From Actinobacteria bacterium 69-20 (lineage in GTDB: Bacteria; Actinomycetota; Actinomycetes; Mycobacteriales; Nakamurellaceae), in contig MKSW01000038.1 of NCBI GenBank assembly GCA_001897425.1, forward strand, positions 156,718-220,717: a stretch of 64,000 nt of DNA. The letters are read 5' to 3'. How positions within the stretch are numbered: the first letter of the stretch is position 1; every line of letters begins with the position of its first letter. Made by a program: the position numbers and the translations under genes. Positions 31,689-40,058 of this stretch are shown piece after piece. Below the pieces are notes generated by a model. It worked only from the letters and a program-made list of their open reading frames with translations, was not told the DNA's origin and ran no database searches.

Positions 31689-32843
31689 TCATGGCTGTGT
31701 TGTTTGCGTGAGCCATCGGCCGGAAACCCACGAACCCTGGGACATGACCGCTTCGATCGAGACGTCATCGTTGAGCAGAACAAGGTTGGCCAGATACCCC
31801 GGGGCGATGTGGCCCGCGTGGTTGTCAATTCCGAGGGTGCGCGCCGGGGTGGCCGTTGCGCTCGTAATGGCGTCGACGATATTGACGCCGCCGTTGCGAA
31901 CGGTGCGCTGGACTGCTCTTTCCATGGTTAGCGTGCTTCCGGCGATGGACGACCCGTCCTCCAACATTGCGAGGCCTTCCGAGACCACGGTCGTCGTTGT
32001 GCCGCGATGATAGATTCCGTCGCCGACCCCGGTTGCTTCGATGGCATCGGTGATAAGTGCGACGCGGTGGGCGCCCACCGCCCTGAAGACGTAACCGATC
32101 ATTGCGTCGTCGAGGTGGAAGCCGTCGGTGATCAGTTCGCATGTCACGCGTTCGTCCTCCATCGCGGCGACAATGACCCCTGGGTCGCGATGGTGGATCG
32201 GCCGCATACCGTTGAACAAATGCGTGGCAACGGTGGCTCCCGCGTCGAACGCGGCCTTCGTGACGTCGTAGTCGGCGTCAGTATGGCCGACCGCCGCAAC
32301 AGTTCCCGATGCTCGGATCTGCCGGATGGCGTCGATACCACCGGGAAGCTCCGGTGCGATGGTCATGAGCTTGGTCTCCCCGGCCCCCGCCTCAATCAGT
32401 GTGCGCAGTTCGGCAGAGTCCGGCCGCCTGAGTTCGTTCGGGTCGTGCGCGCCTTTCCGCTCGACGCTCAGAAACGGGCCCTCGTAGAACACCCCGGCGA
32501 GGTTTTCTAGGCTCGCAGCTGCGACGTTCGCCGCGGCGGAGGACATTTGGGGGAGGAGGTCTGTTCCGATGCCGGCGAGCAGCGTGGTTGTCCCGTGCAG
32601 CCGGTGGTGGTTCACGATAGCGGATATTCCAGCCGGATCAGCATCACCGAAGCTGTATCCAAGAGCGCCGTGCACATGCATGTCAATGAAGCCGGGGGCG
32701 AGCAGGCGACCCCGTAAATCGACGCCTTCAGTCTTGGGACCCGTTCCGTATGCTTCGATGCGATGTTCCGATACTGAGACCCACGCGTCTTCAAGGATTC
32801 TGCGTCCGATAACCAGTCGGGCGTTTCTGAGAATCGTTGTCAT
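31689..32843 (-). CDS. nagA: N-acetylglucosamine-6-phosphate deacetylase
   Basis: 384 aa. The amidohydrolase motif HVHGALGY, then YEGPFLS, VGHTDADYD, THLFNGMRPIHHRDPG, ELITDGFHLDD and LITDAIEATG, are the standard NagA blocks, with the metal Glu in the EGPF segment and the catalytic Asp in LITDA. It removes acetate from GlcNAc-6-P to give glucosamine-6-P in the cytoplasm. ATG 32843 has GGAGGG six bases upstream and overlaps the ROK kinase stop. The operon is divergent from the DeoR gene. NagB is not in the window. Confidence 0.93.
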   Translation of the reverse strand: MTTILRNARLVIGRRILEDAWVSVSEHRIEAYGTGPKTEGVDLRGRLLAPGFIDMHVHGALGYSFGDADPAGISAIVNHHRLHGTTTLLAGIGTDLLPQMSSAAANVAAASLENLAGVFYEGPFLSVERKGAHDPNELRRPDSAELRTLIEAGAGETKLMTIAPELPGGIDAIRQIRASGTVAAVGHTDADYDVTKAAFDAGATVATHLFNGMRPIHHRDPGVIVAAMEDERVTCELITDGFHLDDAMIGYVFRAVGAHRVALITDAIEATGVGDGIYHRGTTTTVVSEGLAMLEDGSSIAGSTLTMERAVQRTVRNGGVNIVDAITSATATPARTLGIDNHAGHIAPGYLANLVLLNDDVSIEAVMSQGSWVSGRWLTQTTQP

Positions 32844-33802
32844 GTTGACCCTCCTTCGCCGTTTGACGGCTGCAATTCGTCGATGATTGATAGCGCCGCG
32901 CCGATGCTCCCGGCTTCGTCGCCGAGCCCGGCAAGTACGAGCACCGGCCGGCAGCCCTCGTGAGGTCGCTGCGCTATCGCCTGCTTGAGGGGCTCGAGCA
33001 GCTGTGGGCCGGCCATAGCCAGGCCACCACCGATGACGTAGTTGTCGATGTCGAGCAGCGTGTTCGATGCGAGGATCGCGTCCGCAAGAGCGCTGATCGC
33101 GTGGGCCCAAACCTCCTGAGCCATTACGTCCCCGTCTCGCGCGGCGGAGGCCACCACCTCGGAGTTCGCCGTCGACTGGCCGGACAATTCGGAGTAGCGG
33201 CGCGCGATGGCCGTGGCAGATGCCACCGTTTCGAGGCAGCCTGTTCGCCCGCATAGACAACGGTCGCTGACCCCGCGTATCGGAACGTGCCCGATCTCGC
33301 CAGCGGCGTAATGATCGCCGGTGAACGGTTTCCCGCCAAGGACGATGGCACATCCGATACCGGTGCCGATAGGAAGGAAGATGAAGTTCCGGTGGGCTCG
33401 GCCTTCGCCTTGCCTGGCCTCGGCCAACGCTCCCGCGCGAACGTCGTGTCGCACCGCCACCGGCAAGCCCAGGGCTGCTGTGAGCTCGTCCTTGAGTGGC
33501 ACCTGGTCCCACCCGATGTTCGTAGCGCCCACTGCGACGCCGCGCGCCTCATCGACCTGGCCGGGAACCGCAAGACCGACACCGACCGGTTCCATTCCGC
33601 GACTTCGGGCGTCGCCCAGGAGATCGCTGGCGAACGCTGCGATCCGCGTTAAGACCTCGACCGGGCCATCGGCTCGCTGGGTCGGACGTCGTTGCCGGAA
33701 AAGCGGTGTGCCGTCGAGCCTCGCGACCACCGCTTTCATGGCCGTACCGCCTACATCGATCCCGATGACGCAGCCCGTATCGCCGGACGCACTGTGCATC
33801 AT
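32840..33802 (-). CDS. ROK-family sugar kinase, probable N-acetylhexosamine kinase
   Basis: 320 aa. The phosphate-binding loop is IGIDVGGTAMKAVV, the catalytic Asp is in RHDVRAGALAEAR, GEIGHVPI carries the ExGH sugar-binding pair, and CLCGRTGCLET is the ROK zinc motif. A second ATP loop IGGGLAMAG lies near the C-terminus. ATG 33802 follows AAGGG. It is coupled to nagA by a 4-bp overlap, so phosphorylation of GlcNAc or ManNAc brought in by the nearby ABC importer is the natural role. Pure glucokinase activity cannot be excluded. Confidence 0.88.
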   Translation of the reverse strand: MMHSASGDTGCVIGIDVGGTAMKAVVARLDGTPLFRQRRPTQRADGPVEVLTRIAAFASDLLGDARSRGMEPVGVGLAVPGQVDEARGVAVGATNIGWDQVPLKDELTAALGLPVAVRHDVRAGALAEARQGEGRAHRNFIFLPIGTGIGCAIVLGGKPFTGDHYAAGEIGHVPIRGVSDRCLCGRTGCLETVASATAIARRYSELSGQSTANSEVVASAARDGDVMAQEVWAHAISALADAILASNTLLDIDNYVIGGGLAMAGPQLLEPLKQAIAQRPHEGCRPVLVLAGLGDEAGSIGAALSIIDELQPSNGEGGST

Positions 33803-33962
33803 CGGGTCCCTTCGACGGTGCTTCGCCGGCTGCTGCCATCGCCGCAACTCGTAGATGCCGCTGCTCGGAGGCTTGAGTCTGTTGAGTCGCCTGCCGAAGC
33901 GTCGTCGCTCAGTACAGATGCGCATCTCGAGTCGTGGCACGGAGAGTACTTGACACGGACTC

Positions 33963-33999
33963 TTGCAAGTTTGTGCGATGTTACGAGATAATTTGTAAC
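33963..33999 (+). promoter_or_regulatory. Promoter and inverted repeat in the nagA-ROK / DeoR gap
   Basis: TTGCAA (33963-33968), 18 bp, GATAAT (33987-33992) reads toward the DeoR gene. It overlaps GTTAC-N10-GTAAC (33980-33999), a candidate DeoR operator. GCGATGTTAC (33975-33984) recurs with one change as GCGATGTTGC at 34951-34960, upstream of the binding-protein gene. Confidence 0.45.
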
Positions 34000-34058
34000 C
34001 CACGTGTGCAACTCCGTCAAGCGCTCGTGGCAGGCACGAGGTTCGAATGGAGTGGTCC

Positions 34059-34844
34059 ATGGGCCAGGCGGCGCGATGGAGCGATCTGTTGTCGATCCTC
34101 CAGGACTCGGAGCACCTCACGATCCGAGAGACTGCGCTACGTCTCGACGTTTCCGAGGCCACCGTCCGGCGCGACTTCGACGAACTGACCCGCCAGGGCT
34201 TGCTGACCCGGGTGCGCGGCGGCGTCGTCCGTAACGAGCTGGCGGCGGACCTGCCGTTGCGATTCAAGACGTCTCGACATGCGGAGGAAAAGCAACGCAT
34301 TGCAACCGTCGCCGCGCGCATGGTCGACGCCGGATCCACGGTCGGCCTGAACGGCGGAACGACGAGCGCAGCGCTGGCACGGACCCTTGCAGCGCGGGCC
34401 GATTTGGAGATATTCAAGGTCGACCCTGCGCTGACCATCGTCACCAGTGCCCTGAACATTGCATACGACCTGGCCACACGCCCGAACATTCGCACTGTCA
34501 TCGTCGGCGGTGTGCTACGCCAGCGGTCATACGAGCTGATCGGCCCGCTCGCTACGAAGATCCTCGACGAGATCACCATGGACTGCTGTTTCCTCAGCGT
34601 GGATGCGATCAACGCGTCGGATGGGGCGACGACACATCACGAGGGCGAGGCAAGCATCAACAGCCTGCTCGCCCGCCGCGCAGGCAAGATCATCGTCATC
34701 GCAGACGGAAGCAAGGTCGGTAAGCGCGCATTCGCACGGATCGCGCATATATCCAGCATCGACACGCTGGTAACTGACGAGTCGGCCCCGCCGGACTCCG
34801 TGGACGAAATCGCTTCTGCCGGATGCCATGTCGTCCGTGCGTGA
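34059..34844 (+). CDS. DeoR-family regulator of amino-sugar genes
   Basis: 261 aa. The helix-turn-helix LTIRETALRLDVSEATVRRDFDEL is followed by the DeoRC domain (STVGLNGGTTSAALAR, IVGGVLRQRSYELIGPLA, IVIADGSKVGKRAFARI). ATG 34059 has GGAG upstream; ATG 34047 is also possible. It lies between the divergent nagA-ROK operon and the downstream ABC importer and probably represses both, sensing a hexosamine phosphate. Confidence 0.87.
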   Translation: MGQAARWSDLLSILQDSEHLTIRETALRLDVSEATVRRDFDELTRQGLLTRVRGGVVRNELAADLPLRFKTSRHAEEKQRIATVAARMVDAGSTVGLNGGTTSAALARTLAARADLEIFKVDPALTIVTSALNIAYDLATRPNIRTVIVGGVLRQRSYELIGPLATKILDEITMDCCFLSVDAINASDGATTHHEGEASINSLLARRAGKIIVIADGSKVGKRAFARIAHISSIDTLVTDESAPPDSVDEIASAGCHVVRA

Positions 34845-34892
34845 GGTCAGCTTGACCGTGCATCGCGGCCGTGCTTCGCGCTGTTGAAATCC

Positions 34893-34921
34893 TTGACAGG
34901 CATCCCGGGCAGCCGTAAGCT
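34893..34921 (+). promoter_or_regulatory. Promoter of the second ABC importer
   Basis: TTGACA (34893-34898), 17-bp spacer, TAAGCT (34916-34921). The shared decamer GCGATGTTGC at 34951-34960 lies just downstream and could be the DeoR operator. Confidence 0.5.
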
Positions 34922-35024
34922 CCCGTCTCAGAATCAATCACTACATAGCAGCGATGTTGCATTTGTTCGCGCATAGTAGGGACTCCGCGCGCCTCGCACG
35001 TCGTCTGCGTAAAGGAGATTGCAC

Positions 35025-36386
35025 ATGGCGAATCGCGCGACACGTAGCATGCTCAGCGCCGGCCTCGCCGTAGCGCTCGCGGTCGGAACTCTGGCGGCGT
35101 GCAGCTCGGGCGGGTCTGGTGGGGCAGGCAACGACAAGACATCGGGGGCGTCAAGCGGCTCCGGTACGTTGACGTATTGGTCGATGTGGAACAAGACCGA
35201 ACCGCAAGCGCAGGTCCTGCAAACCGCATTCGACGCCTTTGAAAAGTCCACGGGCATCCATGTCGATGTGAAGTGGGTCGGGCGGGACGTCCTGACGAAC
35301 GTGAGCGCGGCGTTGACGAGTGGCAAGCTGCCCGACTTGGTTGATCAGGACGGGGATGAGCTGACGGCCACGTTCTCCGCCGCGAACTCGGCGATGGGCC
35401 TCCAGGATGTGTGTGATGCCCAGGTGACTGGCGAGTCGATCAAGATCTGTGGCGGCGCGATACCGCAGGACTTTGTGACGCAGTACAAGACCCAGGACGG
35501 CCAGCCGCTCCTAATCCCGTACGAGCTCATCACCTCGTCGATCTGGTACAACGCCAATCAGTTCCCCGATTTCGCAACGAATCCGCCCAAGACGTGGGAC
35601 GATTTCGTGCAGCTCTTGAACAAGGAGAAGGCTGCCGGGCGGCACCCGCTGGCCCTGGACGGTGACACACCCGAGTACGCCGCCTACTTCTGGGAGTGGG
35701 CAGCTGCGCGCGACGCCGGACCTCAGGCCTTCTACAACGCGGTGAGCGATAAGACGGGCGCCGCGTGGGACAACCCGGACTTGTTGACCGCCGCGAAGCA
35801 AGTCGAGTCGCTGGTCTCGTCTAGATTTTTCACTCCCGATTATGCGGGCACCAAGTGGCCGGCACAGCAGACCGCGTGGGCCAACGGACAGAGCAAGTCC
35901 GACTTCCTCTTGCTGGGCAGCTGGGCGCCGAGTGAGACCGCGCCATTCGCCGAGAAGAATCCCGACAAGTGGACCTACGCGTCGTTCCCGTGGCCACAAG
36001 GCACCAACGCGCAGGGTAACGATTCAACCGAGCTCTACCTGATCGGCTTTGCGATCCCGAAGAAGGCGCAGAACGCCGACAACGCCAAGAAGTTCATCGA
36101 GTTCTTCCTGAACAAGCAGTACCTGTCTGGCATCTCCACGAAGGCGCTGAACCTAACGCCGCGTGCCGACATCGAGGTCCCGACCCAGCTCGAGGGCGTC
36201 AAGAAGCAGATAGAGTCGGCCAAGACCTACTTCAAGCTGTATGACGGGGTGACTGGCGAGTTCCCGCAGTTCGGCACCGAAAGCTTCCTGCCCCAAGTGC
36301 AGAACCTGTTACTCGGCAAGCAGACCGCGGACGGATTCATCAAGGCCATGAAGCAGGCAACGATCGAATACTGGAAGTCGCACTGA
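35025..36386 (+). CDS. ABC sugar-binding lipoprotein, amino-sugar locus
   Basis: 453 aa. The signal peptide has lipobox LAAC with Cys26, then a Gly/Ser linker and a family-1 solute-binding fold (TLTYWSMWNKTEPQAQVLQ, FEKSTGIHVDVKWVGRDV). ATG 35025 has AAAGGAG seven bases upstream. It is the first gene of a three-gene importer operon. Given NagA and the ROK kinase next door, the ligand is probably N-acetylglucosamine, a chito-oligosaccharide or a muropeptide sugar. Confidence 0.9.
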   Translation: MANRATRSMLSAGLAVALAVGTLAACSSGGSGGAGNDKTSGASSGSGTLTYWSMWNKTEPQAQVLQTAFDAFEKSTGIHVDVKWVGRDVLTNVSAALTSGKLPDLVDQDGDELTATFSAANSAMGLQDVCDAQVTGESIKICGGAIPQDFVTQYKTQDGQPLLIPYELITSSIWYNANQFPDFATNPPKTWDDFVQLLNKEKAAGRHPLALDGDTPEYAAYFWEWAAARDAGPQAFYNAVSDKTGAAWDNPDLLTAAKQVESLVSSRFFTPDYAGTKWPAQQTAWANGQSKSDFLLLGSWAPSETAPFAEKNPDKWTYASFPWPQGTNAQGNDSTELYLIGFAIPKKAQNADNAKKFIEFFLNKQYLSGISTKALNLTPRADIEVPTQLEGVKKQIESAKTYFKLYDGVTGEFPQFGTESFLPQVQNLLLGKQTADGFIKAMKQATIEYWKSH

Positions 36387-36387
36387 C

Positions 36388-37356
36388 ATGACGGTCGCCG
36401 ACAGCGGCGTGGCACCGGTTCTTCTCTCCGAGCAGACGCTCCGGGTGAAGGCCGATGCCACGCCGCTGGAACGCCAAAGGAAGAGGCTGTTCTGGCCTTT
36501 CGTCGCGCCGGCATTGGCCATCTACGCGATCTTCATGCTTGCGCCAACGATCGGCTCCCTATGGATCAGCCTCACTGAGTGGCGCGCGCAGGGTGACCCC
36601 ATGCGGTTCGTCGGGCTGAAGAACTATGCGCTGATTGTCACGAACTCGCTTTCCCAACGCGCGCTGGTCAACACAATCGGGATCTTGCTCATCGCTGGGC
36701 TCGGCATCTTCATACTCGCCTTCGCGATAACCATATTCATGCGCGAGATGCGGTTCCGAAACACGGTGCGGTCATTGCTCTTCTTCCCGTACCTGATCAC
36801 GCCCGTCGCCATCGGGATCGTCCTTGGCTTGGTCCTCGATCCCAACGGCATCCTCAACTCCATCCTGTCGAAAGTTGGTCTGTCGAAACTCACGGCCCAG
36901 TGGCTCGATCTGGGGCATATCTACTGGAGCCTTCTCACGACGATCGTTTGGGTAACTACCGGCTTCTATGTGATCCTGCTGGCGTCCGGCATGGACCGAA
37001 TCCCACGGGACTACTACGAAGCGTGTGAACTCGCGGGTGCGAATCTTTGGCAAAAATTCCGGTACGTGACGCTCCCGATGTCGTGGGATATCGTCACCAT
37101 TGCTGCGATCCTATGGGTCATCAACTCGTTCAAGATCTTCGAACTGATTCTAGCCTTTGGCACGCTCGGGTCGTCGGTACTTCCCGCTCAGGTACAGAAC
37201 CTGTCGACCGACCAGTACTACCTGACCGTCGGCGGAAGATACCCAACCTACGCGATGGGCCAAGGATCGGCCGTCGGCATCGTCATGCTCATATTGGTAG
37301 GCGTCTGCGTGGTGCTCATTCGAAGGTTCATGCGCCGCGACCGGATCGAGTTCTGA
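36388..37356 (+). CDS. ABC sugar permease, first subunit, amino-sugar locus
   Basis: 322 aa with six predicted membrane helices (FVAPALAIYAIFMLAPTIGSLWISL at the start) and EAA loop YEACELAGANLWQKFRYVTLPM. It starts one base after the binding-protein stop, with GGAAG upstream. It forms a heterodimer with the next gene product. Confidence 0.9.
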   Translation: MTVADSGVAPVLLSEQTLRVKADATPLERQRKRLFWPFVAPALAIYAIFMLAPTIGSLWISLTEWRAQGDPMRFVGLKNYALIVTNSLSQRALVNTIGILLIAGLGIFILAFAITIFMREMRFRNTVRSLLFFPYLITPVAIGIVLGLVLDPNGILNSILSKVGLSKLTAQWLDLGHIYWSLLTTIVWVTTGFYVILLASGMDRIPRDYYEACELAGANLWQKFRYVTLPMSWDIVTIAAILWVINSFKIFELILAFGTLGSSVLPAQVQNLSTDQYYLTVGGRYPTYAMGQGSAVGIVMLILVGVCVVLIRRFMRRDRIEF

Positions 37357-37357
37357 C

Positions 37358-38287
37358 ATGAATGACATACGCACAGCGCACACGTCACTCAACCCCGTTC
37401 GGTCAGGCCTAGGCGCTACCAGGCCAGGGAACGCCGCGGGAACGCACGGTGTCATCGGCATAAGCATCGTTCAACGGGTCGCCCGGGCAGTAATCTGGGC
37501 ATGGGTCGTTATCAATGTCTTTTTCATGATCTGGGTTGTCGTGGCGTCGCTGAAGGAAAGCAGCGACATATTCTCACGAACCGAAGTATTCGCATTACCG
37601 ATACACCCACAATGGCAGAACTACTCCGACGCATGGGTGAACTCCGAGATCGGCCTCGCCATGCTCAATACAGTCATCGTGGTGGGAATATCGTCAGTTC
37701 TTGTTGTGGCGATCTCGGCTCCAGCGGCGTATGCACTCGCCCGGTTCCCTAACCGGTCTGCGAGCGCGCTGTCTGGCCTATTCGCAATCGGCATGGGGAT
37801 CCCTCTGCCCGCCATCGTCCTGCCACTGTACATAGCATATGTCCAAGTCGGCCTCATCAATACCTTGGTGGGGCTGGGAATCCTTTACGTGGCAACAGAG
37901 ATCCCATTCACGGTGTTCCTACTGACCGGATACTTCCGATCACTCCCCTTCGAGCTCGAAGAAGCTGCCGCAATGGATGGTTCGTCCATCATGCGGACGC
38001 TTCGCGATATAATGCTCCCGCTCGCTAAACCCGGAATACTCACGGCCTTGATACTCAACGTTGTGTTCCTGTGGAATGAAACTGCCCTGGTCCTGTACTT
38101 CATTCAGGACGACACTAAATTCACCCTCGGGCGTGCTCTACTCAACTTGGGCACCAGCGCCACTTACACCTCAGCATGGGGCTCGATGATGGCTGGCTCA
38201 GTCATCGTGGTGGCGCCCGTCATCGTCCTATACATCATTCTCGGAAAGCAAGTCGTTGAAGGACTAACCCTGGGAAGCGGAAAATAG
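37358..38287 (+). CDS. ABC sugar permease, second subunit, amino-sugar locus
   Basis: 309 aa. The membrane region starts at VIWAWVVINVFFMIWVVVAS; the EAA loop is EEAAAMDGSSIMRTLRDIMLPLA and the C-terminus is VVEGLTLGSGK, as usual for MalG-type subunits. It follows the first permease by one base. As with the first importer in this window, no ATPase gene is present, so a shared ATPase is expected. The codon use is slightly less GC-rich than in the first importer. Confidence 0.9.
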   Translation: MNDIRTAHTSLNPVRSGLGATRPGNAAGTHGVIGISIVQRVARAVIWAWVVINVFFMIWVVVASLKESSDIFSRTEVFALPIHPQWQNYSDAWVNSEIGLAMLNTVIVVGISSVLVVAISAPAAYALARFPNRSASALSGLFAIGMGIPLPAIVLPLYIAYVQVGLINTLVGLGILYVATEIPFTVFLLTGYFRSLPFELEEAAAMDGSSIMRTLRDIMLPLAKPGILTALILNVVFLWNETALVLYFIQDDTKFTLGRALLNLGTSATYTSAWGSMMAGSVIVVAPVIVLYIILGKQVVEGLTLGSGK

Positions 38288-38329
38288 GAATCGCAACACG
38301 CAGCCAGCCCCGAACGCGTCAATCCGCGA

Positions 38330-38475
38330 CTTTCTGGCGCAGCCCGACGCTTCGCCGACTCCGCCGGAGCCGAGCTTGCCGTCAACGGCTGCGGCTCACC
38401 AGGCGCCGGTGCCGTCCGGATCGCCTTGCGGGCATGGTCACGATGCCAGCCGGTCAGCTCGCACAACTCGTCCGG
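38330..38475 (-). pseudogene. Possible transposase/integrase remnant
   Basis: The minus strand encodes DELCELTGWHRDHARKAIR, a helix-turn-helix phrase I associate with N-termini of actinobacterial integrase-core transposases, followed by degenerate Ala/Pro-rich sequence with no DDE core. It is short and abuts the NYN remnant, so I read it as a decayed mobile element. The 145 bp between the permease stop and here holds no other gene. Confidence 0.3.
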
Positions 38476-38917
38476 AACCGCCGAACGCTCGGGCTGCAGA
38501 CGGCGACTGTTGTGGACTACGAGAACGTGCACCTTGCGGGCCACGGGTTGTTCGCGTCGACGCGTCTGCAACTGACGCACCACACTGATTGATCCGTTGA
38601 TGTTCGCCAACGGGTTGCTGAGAGTCCGCAAAGCGCAGCAGAAGGATGGAATGCTTCCCGCGGCCTTTGATCGTGTACTCGTGTACCGCGGACATCCGTC
38701 GCCGGAGCACAACGCCGACGGGTACGCCCGAAATCTCTCGCAGAAGTCTCGCTGGGAACGCGATTCACGCGTGACTGTCACACTTCGCCCGCTCAAGTAC
38801 GAGTACCAGCGTAACGCGACCGGCCGGGCCAGCGTGTCGGCGTCGATGAAGACCAGCGGTGGATCAGTCGCCATGCAGGTCGGCCTCGATGTCGTCGCTC
38901 GTGGCGGCAATCATTGA
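38475..38917 (+). pseudogene. Truncated, frameshifted NYN-domain protein
   Basis: In one frame: LQTATVVDYENVHLAGHGLF, the NYN metal-binding start, ending at TGA 38590. In the next frame: TLIDPLMFANGLLRVR, then VLVYRGHPSPEHNADGYARNLSQ and VTVTLRPLKYEYQR. These are consecutive parts of one NYN (PIN-like RNase) family separated by a frameshift near 38580. The C-terminal part carrying the remaining acidic residues is gone; similarity stops near 38820, where antisense PIN-gene sequence begins. The 5' end is probably also lost. Not functional. Confidence 0.6.
38820..38874 (-). pseudogene. Truncated PIN-domain toxin gene (5' remnant)
   Basis: An ATG at 38874 overlaps the end of the HTH antitoxin-like gene by 11 bp and encodes MATDPPLVFIDADTLARPV, a PIN-domain start with the first metal Asp. 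After about 18 residues the reading continues as antisense of the NYN remnant, so the toxin has lost its body. The antitoxin gene remains intact. Confidence 0.55.
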
Positions 38918-39199
38918 GCCAACCAGCTTGTCGCGGTATGCCTCGAACTCCCGAAGCGGGATGCGGTGGTGAGTGCCGACCTTGATGGCTCTGATCTCGC
39001 CTGCTTCGATCTTCCGCGTGACCGTCGAGCGGGACATGCCCAGTCGTAGACCAGCGGCCTGCGGGGACAGGAACTCCGGTCGGGAGCGGAGGCTGACCAC
39101 CTCCCCGTTCTCACGCGCCCGGAGCACGTACGACTTCATCGCGGCGAGCCATTCCTCTTCAGACTGCCGCGATGGATCGATCGTCAGTTGGGCGTGCAT
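38864..39199 (-). CDS. Excisionase-type HTH protein, orphan antitoxin
   Basis: 111 aa. A MerR/excisionase helix-turn-helix (FLSPQAAGLRLGMSRSTVTRKIEAGEIRAIKVGTHHRIP) lies in the C-terminal half, after an N-terminal helical region. In actinobacteria such proteins are encoded upstream of, and overlapping, PIN-domain toxin genes; here only a toxin stub follows. It sits 73 bp from tRNA-Phe, the usual neighbourhood of integrated elements. Likely a DNA-binding antitoxin left without its toxin. Confidence 0.75.
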   Translation of the reverse strand: MHAQLTIDPSRQSEEEWLAAMKSYVLRARENGEVVSLRSRPEFLSPQAAGLRLGMSRSTVTRKIEAGEIRAIKVGTHHRIPLREFEAYRDKLVGSMIAATSDDIEADLHGD

Positions 39200-39271
39200 G
39201 GCGTCAGCTTAGCAAGGCCAGCACAGTTACGGCTGCGCTAACTGCTCACCGTTTTCTCAGCTCAATGTGGG

Positions 39272-39345
39272 TGGCCAGGGCCGGGATCGAACCGGCGACC
39301 TTCCACTTTTCAGGCGGACGCTCGTACCAACTGAGCTACCTGGCC
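39272..39345 (-). tRNA. tRNA-Phe (GAA)
   Basis: On the minus strand, acceptor GGCCAGG pairs with CCTGGCC; anticodon loop CTGAAAA gives GAA; the T-arm GGTTCGATCCC is canonical. The CCA end is not encoded. Third in the Glu-Asp-Phe cluster. Confidence 0.95.
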
Positions 39346-39394
39346 AAAAACGAGGCCGGATCCGGCGAACCACCGAAATCCGGCCACGTCCCCG

Positions 39395-39468
39395 CGACCC
39401 AGACGGGACTTGAACCCGCGACCTCCGCCGTGACAGGGCGGCGCGCTAACCAACTGCGCCACTGGGCC
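39395..39468 (-). tRNA. tRNA-Asp (GTC)
   Basis: Acceptor GGCCCAG / CTGGGTC, anticodon loop CTGTCAC with GTC, and T-arm GGTTCAAGTCC. Middle gene of the cluster, 49 bp before tRNA-Phe. Confidence 0.95.
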
Positions 39469-39541
39469 TTGCTGCGCTGCGGAACGTTCCTGCCGGAACG
39501 CCTCGCACTGGACACGGTACCTGAACGGCGCCGCATCCCTG

Positions 39542-39614
39542 TACCCCCAACGGGATTCGAACCCGTGTTGCCGCCGTGAAAGGGCGGAGTCCTAGGCCGC
39601 TAGACGATGGGGGC
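39542..39614 (-). tRNA. tRNA-Glu (TTC)
   Basis: Acceptor GCCCCCA / TGGGGGT, anticodon loop CTTTCAC with TTC, and T-arm GGTTCGAATCC. First gene of the cluster, whose Glu-Asp-Phe order is shared with mycobacteria. Confidence 0.95.
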
Positions 39615-40058
39615 TGGGCTTTTTACGGTCTCACCCGCCTCCAACGGCTTGCCGTTGGGAGCCGAACCAGCATACGGCACGGCTCGCAGGCTATCCAACT
39701 CGGGCATTTCCGGCAGCCGGGATATCGAGTATGACGCTGTTCGCGGCCTCCGGCCGCCATGCCGTCCCGATCGACGGTACCGAAGTTGCCTATCCCGCCG
39801 GCCGACCTCCTGCCCGATCGGTCCGGGTCCCCGACCCTCGCGGCCCGGTGCCTTCCAGCGCCATCCGCGAGCGTGTGACGCCGAGCACCTGCGAGAACGC
39901 GATCTCCCGACGGGTCGATCGGGGCTTTGATGTACACATGTCAGCTTCGTCTCTAGAGTCGACATGGACAGCCGGATGCAGCGGGCGGGAGGGTGCGACG
40001 TGCGAGTGGGTCATGTCCGGGGGCCGAGCGCCGCCGCGCCTGCGACTTGGACCCGCCC
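39615..40058. other. Intergenic region between tRNA-Glu and the Pr6Pr gene
   Basis: About 440 bp in which I can support no gene. It must contain the tRNA cluster promoter on the minus strand. A partial inverted repeat (CCAACGG-CTTG-CCGTTGG, 39640-39657) lies near the tRNA end. Open frames exist in several directions but none has domain-like sequence or a ribosome-binding site. Confidence 0.6.

Noticed and set aside
38164..38910. Open frame starting as a PIN domain and running on for over 200 codons
   Set aside because: Only the first 18 residues or so are PIN-like; the rest is antisense of the NYN remnant, so it is not a real fusion protein.
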